64,000 bases of DNA from Hysterangium stoloniferum (GCA_015178975.1 WHVD01000008.1:930001-994000), one strand, 5' to 3'. Numbered from the stretch's first letter, positions 1-11,904 are shown. Program-made: numbers and translations. Notes: a model not told the origin generated them from the sequence alone.

Positions 1-1484
1 AGAGCTACCATCAGTGCTCTACCACCTCCATAGACCGCATAAAGCTGGGGAGAATTTGGAGTGATCAATAATTGTACTAGTCCAAGAATAAAATGGTCAT
101 CGAAGCTCACTCGAATGGATAGAATGACTGCAGCGATGAAACATTGATTTAGGACGATCAATGTGCGACAATGAGCAAATACCTTGGATGGAAATAGAGC
201 TTAAAAGTGTACTGTCCGTTTGTCAGAAAGGCTGTGAATAATCTAGAAGAGAGAACCCACAGAATACCGTCTTCCCACATATATTGGCGACAACTACAAA
301 GTATTTCAATGCAGCTTTCCTTTGTCATTTGGAGGCGATTACATACAACTGAGTAATAACATTGTGAGAACTCGACGGAACTTGTGAAATTAAATGTCTG
401 TACCTTGTCGCTCAGACCACTAAGACACTGAACTATTGCGAAACCAGCTTTTAAGAGATACAATATATTTTGGGATGAGATATTTTCGTACCGGCGCCGT
501 TGAAACACATGAAACATAAAATTGGGTATCGTACCTACTCAGGAGAATTTCGTCATTATTCGTTAATCTATCCCGGTCAAAAATTGCTCGCAATAATGTA
601 GAGCACCTTGCCCACGGTCAATGGTTTTTTCCATACCAGAAAAGTCTATGAGAGAAAAAAACGGATTAAATAAAAAGGGCCAAAATAGCAGTAGTTCCCC
701 AACCTCGTCGCCTATATTCAACACTTAATGAGAGGGCGTCAGAATTATACCTTTTGGCATGACCATGAGAGGAAACCAACGATAATCGTATATTACAGCA
801 GTGACCGCAGCCAGCATTGAATATTTTGTTGCGTTTACTAATTAATAGGTGTACGTTTATGCTATAGATCCCGGGGACATCAAAAAAATAGATTCACGTA
901 CACGCTATAACGGAAGCCAGTGTTAGTCCAAAGGTCATTGTTTGAGTGTATTGTTTGAGTGTATTGTTTCTAGCAGTGATGGTTTTTGGGAGTTCGTGAG
1001 CTGGCTGAAAGGTTTAAATCCATACACTCTTCTTATATTATACAACACCGACTATCATCTCACTTGCGGGAGCAGCAAGCACAATCTGAGACAATGGGAC
1101 TTCGGGGGATATCGCCCAACTAGGATGAAAGTAAAATAACTACACAAAAATATTAGCAATCACTCCGAGTGAATTGGATCAGTAGTAGTAGTTTTTTAGG
1201 TAAAAAAACTCCGAAGACGATTTCAAAGGTAGTTTCATAATTCGAACCGAGACTGTATGTCAAAGGGATCTGAGTGTCGGTTCCATACAGTTTGACAACG
1301 CAGTAGGCAGCGATCATCAAGTGCCAAATAGCAAACAGCGATAGGATGTCAGATAATCTCTCAGAGTCTGGGAACAACTGATATTAAGTAGAAGTGAGTT
1401 TGGGATATTGTTGCGTCTGGATCACGTGTCTGTTTGGGTCCACTCCATAACTGTCGCATATGTGCCATGTCAAAAATGCATTGT
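1..1484. other. Left-edge region without a recognisable gene
   Basis: I see no recognisable gene here. The longest reading frames are on the minus strand: 158-517 (119 residues) and 1153-1377 (74 residues). The second is hydrophobic and starts with a segment that could be membrane-spanning (ILSLFAIWHLMIAAYCVV), so it might be a scrap of a fungal multi-span membrane protein, but the frames between the two are full of stops. A short direct repeat, attgtttgagtgt, occurs twice near 938-964. Nothing further can be supported. Confidence 0.3.
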
Positions 1485-2404
1485 ATCAGTGACGCGTACC
1501 CTGACTTCAAACCTCGGCTGTGCTTCTCCCAAGTGCCAGATTGGCGAAGAGGATTATATGATGCTATACAACATATGAATCAAACATAAGAGGGAGGGAA
1601 CAAAATAAATAAAATGGACGGAAACAGATTGCCTTCTGAAATTTAACTTATAATTATTTATCTGAAATAGTCGACGAGTGAATTCATCTAGACCAAAGAA
1701 TCACGGCCCCGTTGTTAGGGCTGGTCATTGTCCGAGTAGCGTTGTATGCATTGTGTAATGTCATTTATTTCAAACACTGGAGCAGGTTAAATATTCGACT
1801 CTAAGATGTTGAACATTGAGGTCAGTGTGATGTGACTATAATATATTCAGCTGGTTTGGAGCCAAGCCCATGTTAGAATAAAATATAGAGGCTCCGAGTG
1901 AACTATAAGAGCGATGTATAAATTCCGTTTGTGCGTATATCTTGTAGTAAGATTTGGCAAACGAATGAGTAAATACATGAACACTAGGTTACTTATATAT
2001 GTCTGCTAAACAATAGGAAACTAAATGGGGTAACAAAAGGGGATGGAACAATGGGAGTAAAGAAACAAAGAACAAAGAACAAAAGGGAATAAGTGTTACG
2101 AACTTATGTAACGCTCGTATTCCAACAGCCCAAAAGTTCATGAGAACACGTAGAGCCATACTTGATGATAATGGCGCCTAATGCCTCATGTGGCTATGAC
2201 GGGAGCATCTCATATCCTGATAATGAAGGTTAGGGATTGGCATAACAAACGAAGAATTAATTCCAAAACTACGACTACAGCCATATAAAATATTCTGATC
2301 TTGATCGTGATGAATTATCTACAGATGCTTCTAGAAGCAAGCGACACGAGCGCAGTCAAGTGAATGTCACGCCTTCGAACAATGAGAATTCGATCTGTTC
2401 ATTT
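1485..2404 (-). repeat. Block A, left copy: duplicated promoter of the MFS gene
   Basis: Read in reverse complement this block matches 29690-30460, the region just upstream of the MFS transporter gene. The match starts near acgcgtaccc at 1490 and runs to the transposon boundary at 2405, then resumes at 4980. Shared landmarks are the aattcatctagaccaaagaatcac stretch near 1680, and the cttctagaagcaagcgacac stretch near 2330. Relative to the other copy it has gained a 257-bp solo LTR (1871-2127) and a 2.57-kb TIR element. The copy therefore carries a promoter without its gene. Confidence 0.85.
1871..2127. mobile_element. Solo LTR, 257 bp, TSD GCCCA
   Basis: The element starts TGTTAGAA and ends TTCCAACA, the usual TG...CA LTR ends in inverted relation. 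It is flanked by a perfect 5-bp duplication, gccca, at 1866-1870 and 2128-2132. The paralogous block at 30 kb reads straight through this point (ggagccaagcc joined to gaaaagttcatg), which is the empty site. No internal retroelement sequence is present, so it is a solo LTR left by LTR-LTR recombination. Its sequence is unlike the other LTR families in the window, and its orientation is not clear. Confidence 0.85.
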
Positions 2405-3255
2405 ACAGCGCTTTGCATTACGTAAGGCGCGCGCTAGATTTGCGCGGAAATATTGCTGAAAGTTGCGAACCTCGTAGCTTGCTCAATAATTGACCAATTG
2501 TCTTGTAACTTCATATACATATTTTACTACTATATATCTAGTATATTATGATGTTATAACTCCAAAATTTGACCTACAGCATGTTTCCCAAAATTGCAGT
2601 CCATTTGAGCTTGCGAACCAATTCATGAGCCAACAAATGTGTCACTCCCAATGAGCTTGTAATATGTTGTTTTATATCTATCTAGGTAGTAGAACATGAC
2701 AGCACTTGGCTTTTTCTGTCTAAATATCAGCTGCAAACCTGTATCAGGGTAGTTGTATGCATTTACTCGGCAACCTCACTCACATTAGCTCTGACCGCAA
2801 AAGCCAGGCGCTGTCATTTTTATTAAAAATAGTATGAGTTGACTCTATTGCAATACACAATATACAAGGGTTTAATAAGCTTGTAATAAAAGTACTTTGT
2901 GTCTCAATATCTTGTGTCGGTTAGTGTAGCACCTCCTGACAATATAGGTTGGATGCTCTGGGAGGTGTATAGTGGTTCTGACACACATTAACCTCCAAAT
3001 GCATGGTCCACAATTAGCATCTTCATATGAAAAGTTGCAATAATTGGTGGACTCCCCATATAAAAAGGTGTGTTTCATCATCAAATTTAACAATTTTTTA
3101 CTACCTAGATACATGTAAAACAACATATTACAAGCTCATTGGGAGTGACACATCTGTTGGCTCATGAATTGGTTTGCAAGCTCAAATGGACTGCAATTTT
3201 GGGAAACATGCTGTAGGTCAAATTTTGGAGTTATAACATTATAATATACTAGATA

Positions 3256-4848
3256 CAGTGAGGGACAAAACCCTTCCAATGATTTTTAGTTGTGCAAAGA
3301 TTCTTGAATAACTCAAGAACTACTGTAGATACAGACCTGAACTTTGGAGGTTGGTTAGGTCTATATGTTATCTATATGCCCTTAAAATATTATGACATAA
3401 GCATTAGTATTTCCCACGCTATAAATAAAACACTAATAAAATCACATTGGAAGGGTTTTGTCCCTGGTATTAAAAAAAATACAAATTAAACAATCTAGTA
3501 CTTGGTATAGCCTCCCTTGGCCTTCAAAACACCCTCAACCCTTCTAGGCATACTCTCTATCAAGTTCTGACAAGTAGATGCAGGGATCTTCTCCCACTCT
3601 GTCTGAACCCTCTCCCACAACTCATGAATACTCTTGGGTGCCACCCAGCCTCCTTTTGAGGTAATACCAGAGGTGTTCAATTGGATTAAGGTCAGCAGAC
3701 TGAGGTGGCCATACCATGACCACAAATCCATTGTCTTTAAACCAATTGGTGGCCTTTTTGCTCTTGTGTTTGGATCATTGTCTTGCTGAAAGACCACATC
3801 TCCTGTGTTCTTGCCATAATACTCCATGATTTCTTGAAGTTCATATTCCATAATGCTAACATAAAGGTCAGCATCCATCCTTCCATCAATTTTGGTGGAA
3901 TATCCTGGTCCTTCCCACAACATACAGCCTCACAACATCAGATTTCCCCCTCCAAACCTGATTGTAACCTCAGCCACCCTATCACTGAGCCTCTCTCCTG
4001 CCTTTTTCCACACCTACTTCCTCCCATCTGACTCCAAACAATTGAATTTTGTCTCATCTAACCAAACAGCCCTCTTCCAATCATCCACAGTCCAGTCCTT
4101 GTGTGCCAGAGCAAAGTCCATCTTTGCCTTCCTATGCCTCTTAGTGAGTAAAGGCCTTTTTCTCTTCACCACAGCCCTCATTCCAGCCTTCTTAAGTGCT
4201 CTATGAACAGTCTTCATTGAAATGGACTGTCCAGTCATATTTTGAAGGATTTTGGTGACCTCAGTGGCACATTCTGCCTTCTGAGAAGTGATTTGTTAGA
4301 GGGAATAATGAATATCTGAGGGAGAAAGCTTGCATGGACAGCCACCAGGTGCTTTGGCAAGTGATGGGCAATGGGTAAAGTGAATTCTGGATATAGTAGA
4401 AAGACCTCTGCCAGTGATTGCAGAGATCTGAGAAGCAGACTTGCCCTTATTGAGCAAAGTGAGAATGTGGCTAACCTGAGCAGGAGTAAGAGCTTTCATG
4501 GTGTAGAATGTTGAGTTGTGAGGATGTTGTTAAACTAGAAAGTGAACAACTATATATATATCTAATTTTGACAGGTCACATGATTAAAAAAAACCTTATT
4601 TGCTGATAATCAATAAGGTTTTGTGTTAATCATGTGACTGGGACAAAACCCTTCCAATGTGATTTTATTATTATTTTATTGATAGCATGGGAAATACTAA
4701 TGCTTATGTCATAATATTTCAAGGGCATATAGATAACATGTAGATCTAACCAACCACCAAATTTCAGGTCTGTATCTACAGTGGTTCTTGAGTTATTCAA
4801 GGATCTTTGCACAACTAAAAATCATTGGAAGGGTTTTGTCCCTCACTG
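3256..4848 (-). mobile_element. Tc1/mariner-like transposon with 212-bp bipartite TIRs
   Basis: The ends are CAGTGAGGGACAAAACCC and its reverse complement, bounded by TA (3254-3255, 4849-4850). The arms span about 3256-3467 and 4637-4848. Each arm holds the motif GGGACAAAACCCTTCCAATG twice: outward at 3262-3281 and inverted at 3445-3464 on the left, and the mirror arrangement at 4640-4659 and 4823-4842 on the right. Such double sites resemble the IR/DR layout of Tc1-family elements, except that the inner copy is inverted. The transposase gene inside is broken, so this copy is dead but its ends look intact. Confidence 0.95.
3495..4499 (-). pseudogene. Tc1-family transposase, frameshifted
   Basis: This would be a DDE transposase that cuts and pastes the surrounding TIR element. 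Reading on the minus strand: the start MKALTPAQVSHILTLL opens a helix-turn-helix; a second DNA-binding part contains KTVHRALKKAGMRAVVKRKR; then comes the first catalytic motif VWLDETKFN, the second [12 protein letters not shown], and, in a shifted frame, [15 protein letters not shown] with the third acidic residue. At least three frame changes or stops separate these parts, near 4300, near 4000 and in the A-run around 3740. The C-terminus returns to frame and ends KAKGGYTKY. Domain order and total length (about 335 residues) are normal for Tc1 transposases, so it is a recently inactivated copy rather than a fragment. Confidence 0.93.
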
Positions 4849-4979
4849 TATATAGTATTAAAATACGTATATTGAGTTACAAGACAATTGGTCAATTATT
4901 GAGCAAGCTATGAGGTTCGCAACTTTCAGCAATATTTCCATGCAAATCTAGCGTGCGCCTTACATAATGCAAAGTGCTG

Positions 4980-5120
4980 TAATTAATCAGGTAAATTATG
5001 TTATGCAGTTTATGTAAATTTAATCCTTATAGTCCTTGAATCATGAAGATCCCATTTCTCTGTCTCTACACTGTCCCAAGGTCAAGAAATATGGAACCTT
5101 TGAAGGAGAAGTAGGACTTG
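4980..5120 (-). repeat. Block A continuation: duplicated 5' end of the MFS gene
   Basis: Immediately right of the TIR element the sequence aattaatcaggtaaattatg continues block A and matches the reverse complement of 29670-29812. It includes the equivalent of the MFS start codon region (atggaacctttgaaggagaa near 5091) and then diverges at about 5120. The fragment therefore ends inside what is exon 1 and the first intron of the MFS gene. It now lies directly upstream of a JmjC-like pseudogene. Confidence 0.8.
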
Positions 5121-5191
5121 TCGGAAAGCAAACTGCCTGTAAGTATATTTCCAGATTGTGCATTTGTATTTTCTAGGAATCTCAATGTATA

Positions 5192-6420
5192 ATGGTGTGC
5201 GGTGGTCAGGTTCAAATGAAATCTGGCAAGAAACCAGGGGTGGAATCTTATGTATTCAAGACATTTGTCAATGATGGAAATGGTGTTTACCAGTCAGTGG
5301 AGGTGAAATATGAATTAGAGTGGTTTGAAGGGTTGGTAAGTCCTTGCTATGCTATGGGCTTCAGTTCCTCGAATATGGGTTGAGATTCTATTTACTTTAG
5401 GAAATGGATTGGAAAGTTTTTGAGGACTTGATTAAGAATTTGCAACCCCCCCACTTTTTATGACCCAAGCACTATGTCTGGCACCATCCCCATGGACTGT
5501 ACCTGCTTCCCTGCATCATGGGTAGAAGCTGTTATGGATAATGATAAGTCCATGGTTATATTACTGGAGAAAGTGTCCATTTTTAGTGACAGGGTGATTA
5601 TGATCCCTAATCCAAAATGACAGCATGACTTCTTCAAGGATCGGCTGCATAAGAGTTTTGACATTCAATGATTGGCTCTCCACCAAGGTGTAGATATGCA
5701 TATGGGACAGGAGGTTCATGGTAAGTATTAGCTCCTTATTCTGGTTCTGCTATATGGTGTTATACTTACACATTGGAATCATAACTCTTTACGAGGGTGA
5801 GGAAAGTGATTGGAGAGCTCACATGTATAAAGCCTCACTCATTCAAGTCTTTGATGGGAAGAAAAAGGCAATGAATTTTCTGGATATTCTGACAGCAGTC
5901 TCATTGCATCTGCCTCACATTTTACCGTGAGTTCGCACTGAGCTTGAGACATGATAGGCTCCTTCTAAAGGTAGGCATCATTCCAGTATTATTTCATATG
6001 ATATCTTGGCTGGGAATCATGCTATGAACGACATGGTAGGATTTCCACAATATATGACTAGATGGAGACTTTGTGCTACTGAGGGAGCTCTTTTGAGAGC
6101 ACACATTGATGCCAGGAAATTTGGTACTTGGATCCATATGGTGCACAGCACAAAGCTATGGGTTGTTATGTCAGGGGACATTGTAGAAACTTCACTGGAG
6201 GACCTGGACTATACGGCACATAAATGGACATACTATCTTCTGGAACCAGGAGACCAGTTGTGAGTGCCTGCTCATCTTGATTCCACATGCTCCCTCCTCC
6301 ACTTTGGTTCTGATTTGTGTTTCCAGGTTCATGCTGGCTGGCACAATTCATGCAGTGGTGACATTGAATTATACAGCAGGTGGGAGTGGAAGTCTGTCGT
6401 AAGTAGCATAGTTGAGTCCT
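5192..6420 (+). pseudogene. JmjC/cupin-fold-like protein, degraded
   Basis: The translation follows fungal JmjC-like proteins. An N-terminal part (VYQSVEVKYELEWFEGL) is followed by a GT-AG intron (5336-5400), then WKVFEDLIKNLQPP. The central part GFPQYMTRWRLCATEGAL leads into AHIDARKFGTWIHMV, which holds the His-x-Asp pair expected of the metal site, then the conserved LEPGDQLFM after another intron at about 6263-6326, and AGTIHAVV. Enzymes of this fold are Fe(II)/2-oxoglutarate oxygenases, but many fungal members are uncharacterised. A frameshift at the C-run 5446-5452 and stops near 5620 and 5930 break the frame, and the C-terminal part after about 6400 is missing. It is a pseudogene; family assignment is fairly secure, substrate unknown. 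Confidence 0.75.
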
Positions 6421-6573
6421 GATTGGCACTCATCCTCACAGTGGGGGATTCAAATCTAAGAGCATATGAAGAAGTGTTAAATCAGGTGTTAAATTCATAC
6501 AGATTGAGGTGAACCATTTACTAGGTCTTATATATAGGTTGTCTTTATGTGTAGAGTTGATTTTGGTGCCATT

Positions 6574-7394
6574 TGTTAGGATACACACACAGGGCGGGTC
6601 TCCGGAGAAACCTGCAGGATATCTGGTAGGACTTGGCTTCAGCTTATAGGCTGCACCCTCGCTAGATCATGTTGTCCAATTTCAAACAGGCAGACGGGAA
6701 TCCCGGGGAGTCCGGGTGGGGTTCGTGAGTTGTGGGTCGTAGGTCGGAGGTCGTGGGTCATGAGTCGAGATAGTTGAGAGAGATAGATGTGCCAGAGCCC
6801 GTGGGCTCTGACTAGTGCGAGCAGTGTGAATCAAGTAGGGTTTTAGAGTGGAAAATGTTATTAGATTACTGGGGGGAATCTAAGCTAATTTTCTGACTGG
6901 ATTGTATGTACAACATCTGCCAGTTTATATAGACCGTGGAGTGAATGACATACCAAATCCAGTAATGATGAAATGAAACTAAAAAAAAACATAAAACGGG
7001 AATAATAAACACCAAATTGGTGTTAGGAACGGGATGGAACAGAGTGGAGTCCAAATCATGACAAAGCATAACCCATAACAGGAAATGGAGCAGGAGTGGA
7101 GTCCTAAATCGTGACAGGTCATTTGACTAAAATGGGAATGGGGCTCAATTAGAGCGGTGATGGGATTCTGAGCGGGGTCCGGTGACTGATGCATGGGACG
7201 AAGACGGACATAGACAGAGATGGAGTCTGGGGGAAGTCCAGTGACTGATATGTGTTGTAATGAGGTCGAATGTAACAAGTCTTGATGTAATGGAGTCCGG
7301 GCGGGAAATCCTATAAACAGACAATTGGTGCTTGTAGTGCATGGGGGCATACGGGTTAGTGCCCGGAGTCCGGCGGGATTGTCCAGTCATAACA
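6574..7394 (-). mobile_element. Solo LTR, 821 bp, TSD CCATT
   Basis: The element begins TGTTAGGATACACAC and ends CCAGTCATAACA, with a perfect 5-bp duplication ccatt on both sides (6569-6573, 7395-7399). On the minus strand a TATA-like tataaactgg lies near 6930, giving the orientation. Near 6600-6660 it carries the sequence acttggcttcagcttat, also seen in the other gypsy LTR families here, so it is probably a distant member of the same gypsy lineage. No internal region is present. Reading frames inside it are not genes. Confidence 0.92.
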
Positions 7395-7615
7395 CCATTG
7401 GTCCATATCTTTGGTGCAAGTCATCTAATAACAAATGACGTTTCCCACTGTAAGAGATGCAAGTGAGTTTAACACTGCTGATCCACAATGATTGCGGGCC
7501 TGGATAACCTGCAAGAGGATGCTATGGTGACATGTGATAGAGTACGGTTGCAAGGAGGGCTGAAGCACCATAAATGGCTGATAGGGTAGCAATGAGACAA
7601 AAAGGGTATTCAACA

Positions 7616-8885
7616 GTTCTCCCGTAATCGCATAACATAATATGCAGTTCGAAAGGCAAACACATAAAGCAAGAGGGCAAAATCCCCCCTGACGGCCCAC
7701 CAATTGACAGTCTTGTTGGATTAGTAAGCACACAATAGTCCCTTTGTGCACAGCCACACGGCCATGTGTGACTGCAGACAAAAGATGTGCTGTTCCATTG
7801 TTCCACTATTTCCTTTGTTAGATGAAACATTTCTAGTACATTCTATACAATTGCATTATTGTTACCACTTTTCCTTTTGTTCTTAGATAGCTTAAATACA
7901 AGCTATCCTAGTTAGCATCACCTCAGCTATTTGGCATACTGCATGCAAATACTGAGGTGAGATAGTTATCATTACCTTTATCTACTTACTTTCATTACCT
8001 AGTTCGTATTCTTGTATCTAGGTAATCAATTAGCTATTTGGCATACTGCATGCAAATACTGAGTTCATAGTCTTGTATCTAGTATCTAGCACTCATTCTC
8101 ACAAATCTTCCATGCAGTCTGCAATGTACATAAAAGCATAATAATAATAAAATGGAGTCAGCAGAAATTCAGGGTGGTCGCTTCACATCCTTACAAGTCC
8201 TGTCCCAGCGGCGACAACGAGCAATCTCGGCTCGTAAATACTATACATCGCCACAATGTCGATAATCACGGAACTAAACAGAACAGTAGAGAACGTTATC
8301 CAAGATGGTGGAAGTGTACCGAGAGAGTTGATATATCTGTCATAGCTCCTTTTTTTAAGTTATCTCAGAAGCAGGTGGACACTTACATGCTAGGACTATA
8401 GCACGTGTTTTCCTTCAGATAATATTGAATGAAGTAGACTTATCAAATCAGGGATAGTTGATACAAACATGAGAAATACTATTTAATTCGTCTTCTTAGA
8501 CGTTTCATTGTTATCGGAACAGCTTGCAGCGACAGCTGAGCTCTGTGGCGAATTGAGATCAATGTAAGATATGAGCATGAGAATGCACTTACTATGAACC
8601 GGTAACTTTATCGATGACCAGGCAGAATGGCGCCGATTTTGTGGCGTGTACTTCCTTGAGTGCCTCGCAGCCTCAACTCATGTCACCGAAGCTGTCTTCA
8701 ATCATTTCTTCCATCATAACTTTAGGACTTCATTTATCCCTCATTTATCCCTCAAGGAACAGCTGATGCACTGCCTACAAGGGTTTAATAGGCTTTTAAT
8801 AAAACTACTTGTGTGCCAATCAATGTGTCAGTTGGTCAATCACCCTTAGGAGGAGGGTGTTTCATCATCATTTCGAACACAACCA
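7616..8885 (-). repeat. Block B, left copy (inverted relative to 34.4-35.4 kb)
   Basis: In reverse complement this matches 34391-35397. The part 7616-7705 matches the start of the P450 pseudogene region at 35.3 kb (shared ggcaaaatcccccctgac); the part 8105-8885 matches 34391-35300. A reading frame at 8646-8849 (67 codons) is preserved at 34543-34773, but other copies break it, so I do not call it a gene. Two length differences mark events after duplication: about 410 bp extra here (7693-8104) and about 127 bp extra in the other copy (34431-34557). Confidence 0.82.
7693..8104. repeat. Insertion within block B holding a 32-bp direct repeat
   Basis: The paralogous block at 35.3 kb lacks this stretch, reading ccaattga joined to gaatcttcc. 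Inside lies a perfect 32-bp direct repeat starting agctatttggcatactgcat at 7925-7956 and 8032-8063, each followed by a cttgtatctag stretch. No coding potential, clear TIR or LTR ends are visible. It may be a small non-autonomous element or a local duplication; I cannot classify it. Confidence 0.55.
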
Positions 8886-11800
8886 GTGTATGTTAAGGAG
8901 CATAATCAAACCTCTCTGATTCCATAGAATGTTTAATGGAGAGGTGAAGGTCGGGATATTCCAATAACATCATGCAAACGCTAGAAAGTAAATTCGGTAC
9001 CATAGGATTCATATTGAGGCCAGGACCCCTTCAGACGATAGCAATTGTACAACTGAGATTGTAGCCTCTATTGGTTTGCAAGGTTTTCTATTTAGTGAGC
9101 CAGAACACGCACTGTCCCAGAACATAGAAATTATAAATTGTCGACCATTGAGTCCTGCTGCTGCCAGCGCCCACAGTGTGGGGAATGAATGTCATGTACC
9201 CGTAGACTCCAAGTTGTTGAATTTGGGCCCGCACCCCCATTCAGTCAAATCAAAATTCTTTCTTGGCGCAGGTGATCATAGAATGTGGTAGGCTGAAAAA
9301 AAACAGCATCTCTAACACATATTTCTTATATTGGATAGATTTAGAATGTGCGCAGACCACGGCAGATGTTAGAGTATGTAATCTAGTGTAACGATGGGGG
9401 AAGTACAGAGGGGATCACATGTGACATATCTACAGGGAAGAATATTCTGACAAGGAGAATTATGTTCTATATTATTCTACAGTATTCTAGGGTTATCAGA
9501 TTGAGTACTAGCAGGGCAATGCTCACTGCCTCGGTTGCTATCCAACATCTCATCAATGTTTCATGATTTTACAAGCTGACTTCTAACTCTCATTGGCATA
9601 CATCAATGAATCTTGAACACAGAATTTACCACCCACCCCCCAATATATCTTTGCTCCTCAAAAATTATAGATAATATTTACTTTTATCTTCGAACTGCGT
9701 ATGGGATGATACATAAATAAACGGATTGAATTGACGATAGAGTCCGTTATATATTAATAGTTGTCAAACTTTTCGGCTATGCTTAAACTTATCTAGGAGA
9801 TGAGGTGAAGGAAGGTGGTACTCAGCATGCGCTATCTCTTTCGGTGCTCTGTTTAACATTGATAGTGAGACATTCCCCCCCATTGTCGCCACCCAGATTA
9901 CTAGAATAATTTATAAACTGATCGAAACGGTATGAATTCGTCATATAGTGGCTGCTATGATTGATTCGTCCTGCTTTGATGATGGCTGCTCGTGAGTTCA
10001 AGCTATGTTCATAGTCGTGAGTCTGAAAACCTTCCACAAATATATCGGACTCACGATGTCAAAAGAGAGTTGATGTATACTATTATTTTAGAAGATTTGT
10101 TATCTCCTGAAGCATTGATTGATTCCCGAGTCACACTTACATTTTCCCAACATAAAATTGAAGAACAAAAGATAGAAATATTCAGGTGCTACAACATACT
10201 TGGCGAAACGAAGACATAGAGACAGTCTGAGACGGTAATGATTATATAACAAATTTGCTCACAGCTATAAAGTTTCCACCAACGAAGACTCTGTCAACCC
10301 ATGTGAATGCCTCGGACACAGATGATGCGATACAATATTACGTTGTTAACAATCCAGTTGTGATAGTAAGTGCTATTAGTTTTGTGATCATGTCATCGGA
10401 CCTGAGAATAGTTATACATGAGAACGATGTTAAGAGGCATGACCACACCTTTGAAAACCTGTTCGGCTTCTGTACAGATAAAATGACAGGCATCCTGCTT
10501 GGACGACGTTGGTAACGACAGCAACCGCAAGCCCAGTAGTTCCCATGGACTGAAGCATAAGCAATGAGCTTAATTCACCAAATTAATATGGTTTTACCTT
10601 GAGCGCCACAACGCCAACTTGGAAGTCACTAAAGGATAAACTAGACAGTGGCCTAAGTAGTTGTAATAACGGATGAGACTTTTCAGGGCTCACGCTTTTA
10701 TTGGGAATACTTAGGTCAAACCCGTATCAGTGCAAGCTTGAATAGAATGGAAAACGGACTTGACTCACCCAAATTCAGCACTACAAGCAAAGATACGACT
10801 CTTAAGAATTGGTAGTGATACATGGATGGTGACAAACCGAAGTGGGTGCTGACCCAGAATTCCTACAAAAGTTGCAAGGGAAGGTTAAAACGCATCAACA
10901 ATGAAAGAGATACTCACACAGAATATTGCCAATGGTATGTTTGAGCTCACTACATAGTCGTCGGCTCCAAGATACGGTACTACAATCTCGAGGCACGTAC
11001 ATTTCCAAATCCGGATGGTGAAGAAACTATCGAAAGAGTATTGAGGTCGTTTCTCAAATACACCTAATTAGACGGACCTCCCGACCAAAAAAGCTATCAC
11101 GGCCTGATATCAACAGTCTTAGACTAACAATGTATTTGAAGGGGAGTATTGTGAAGTGGGAATTCACGTTGACAATTATCTCCGACTATGATGAACAATG
11201 TGACATAAGCCCACTACATGGGAGACATAACACATGGTGAATGTGGTAGCTCACTGGAATGCTCCTATAAAGTTTGCCAAAAATGTTGCAGAAATCACAC
11301 CCAACAAATGTTTGTGAGAACCATACCAAATTGTGATCTGGAGAGCCAAAGGGGAGGTATAATTCTGGACGAGATAGTGGTAGAATATGTGGATTATAAG
11401 GGCCTGATGAATCGAATCAAGAACCCTAACGGGCACGACCGATTTTCTCCATTGTAAACTTACACCCACACGTAATTCCACTAGAAATTCTTACAGAAGA
11501 GACAACACCTGAAAAGATGATCAATTACAATGTTTCATCAAAATGTATTAGATATTCACCAGACTCTTAATCGGCCAGGTATCTTTCCCGTAGTTGCGAA
11601 AATAGTAGAACGTTTGAACGCACGTAACCCCATAAAAGCTGGAATTGACTGAATTTTAGTTACACTATCAGCAGGCTGGCTGGCTAGAATGGGACCTCAC
11701 ACAGCTGATATGACGACTCCTAAATAACCAACCCCTATTGTTGGCCCCCAGTTCACGCCAGCAAAGGGGTCAGCGGGAAAGCCACTTGGAGACGACAATG

Positions 11801-11904
11801 AGAGTGTCATATGAAGAGCGAAGGAGTACGAAACGGGATGTTGTGGTGAAATCTGTCTTGAGTGCTCATAGAGATATACCGATGAATGCGTGAGAACTAG
11901 AAGT
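8886..11904. other. Gene-poor region
   Basis: Three kilobases with no recognisable protein. The longest open frames (9076-9291, 9992-10219, 10255-10515, 11218-11457, all plus; 9822-10037, minus) are under 90 codons and show no motif I can name. The composition is mixed rather than low-complexity. It may hold old, unrecognisable gene or transposon debris. Confidence 0.4.

Larger units (their letters stand above)
2406..4979. mobile_element. TIR element (MITE-like, TA target) carrying a nested Tc1 copy
   Basis: The outer ends CAGCGCTTTGCATTACG and its near reverse complement at 4963-4979 are flanked by TA (2404-2405 and 4980-4981). The inverted arms are about 280 bp (2406-2680; 3116-3255 continued at 4851-4979). 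The right arm is interrupted by a Tc1-like element at 3256-4848. Without that insertion the element would be about 0.98 kb and has no transposase, so it is non-autonomous. Its terminal bases resemble those of the 7-kb element at 52.9 kb (both contain TTTGCATTA.GTAAGGC and, farther in, CTTGCTCAAT), so a related DDE transposase may have moved it. The interior, 2681-3115, holds no recognisable gene. Confidence 0.88.

Noticed and set aside
8646-8849. Conserved 67-76 codon frame in block B copies
   Set aside because: Preserved in two copies that are similar at DNA level overall, but broken in the other copies, with no bias towards silent changes that I can see.
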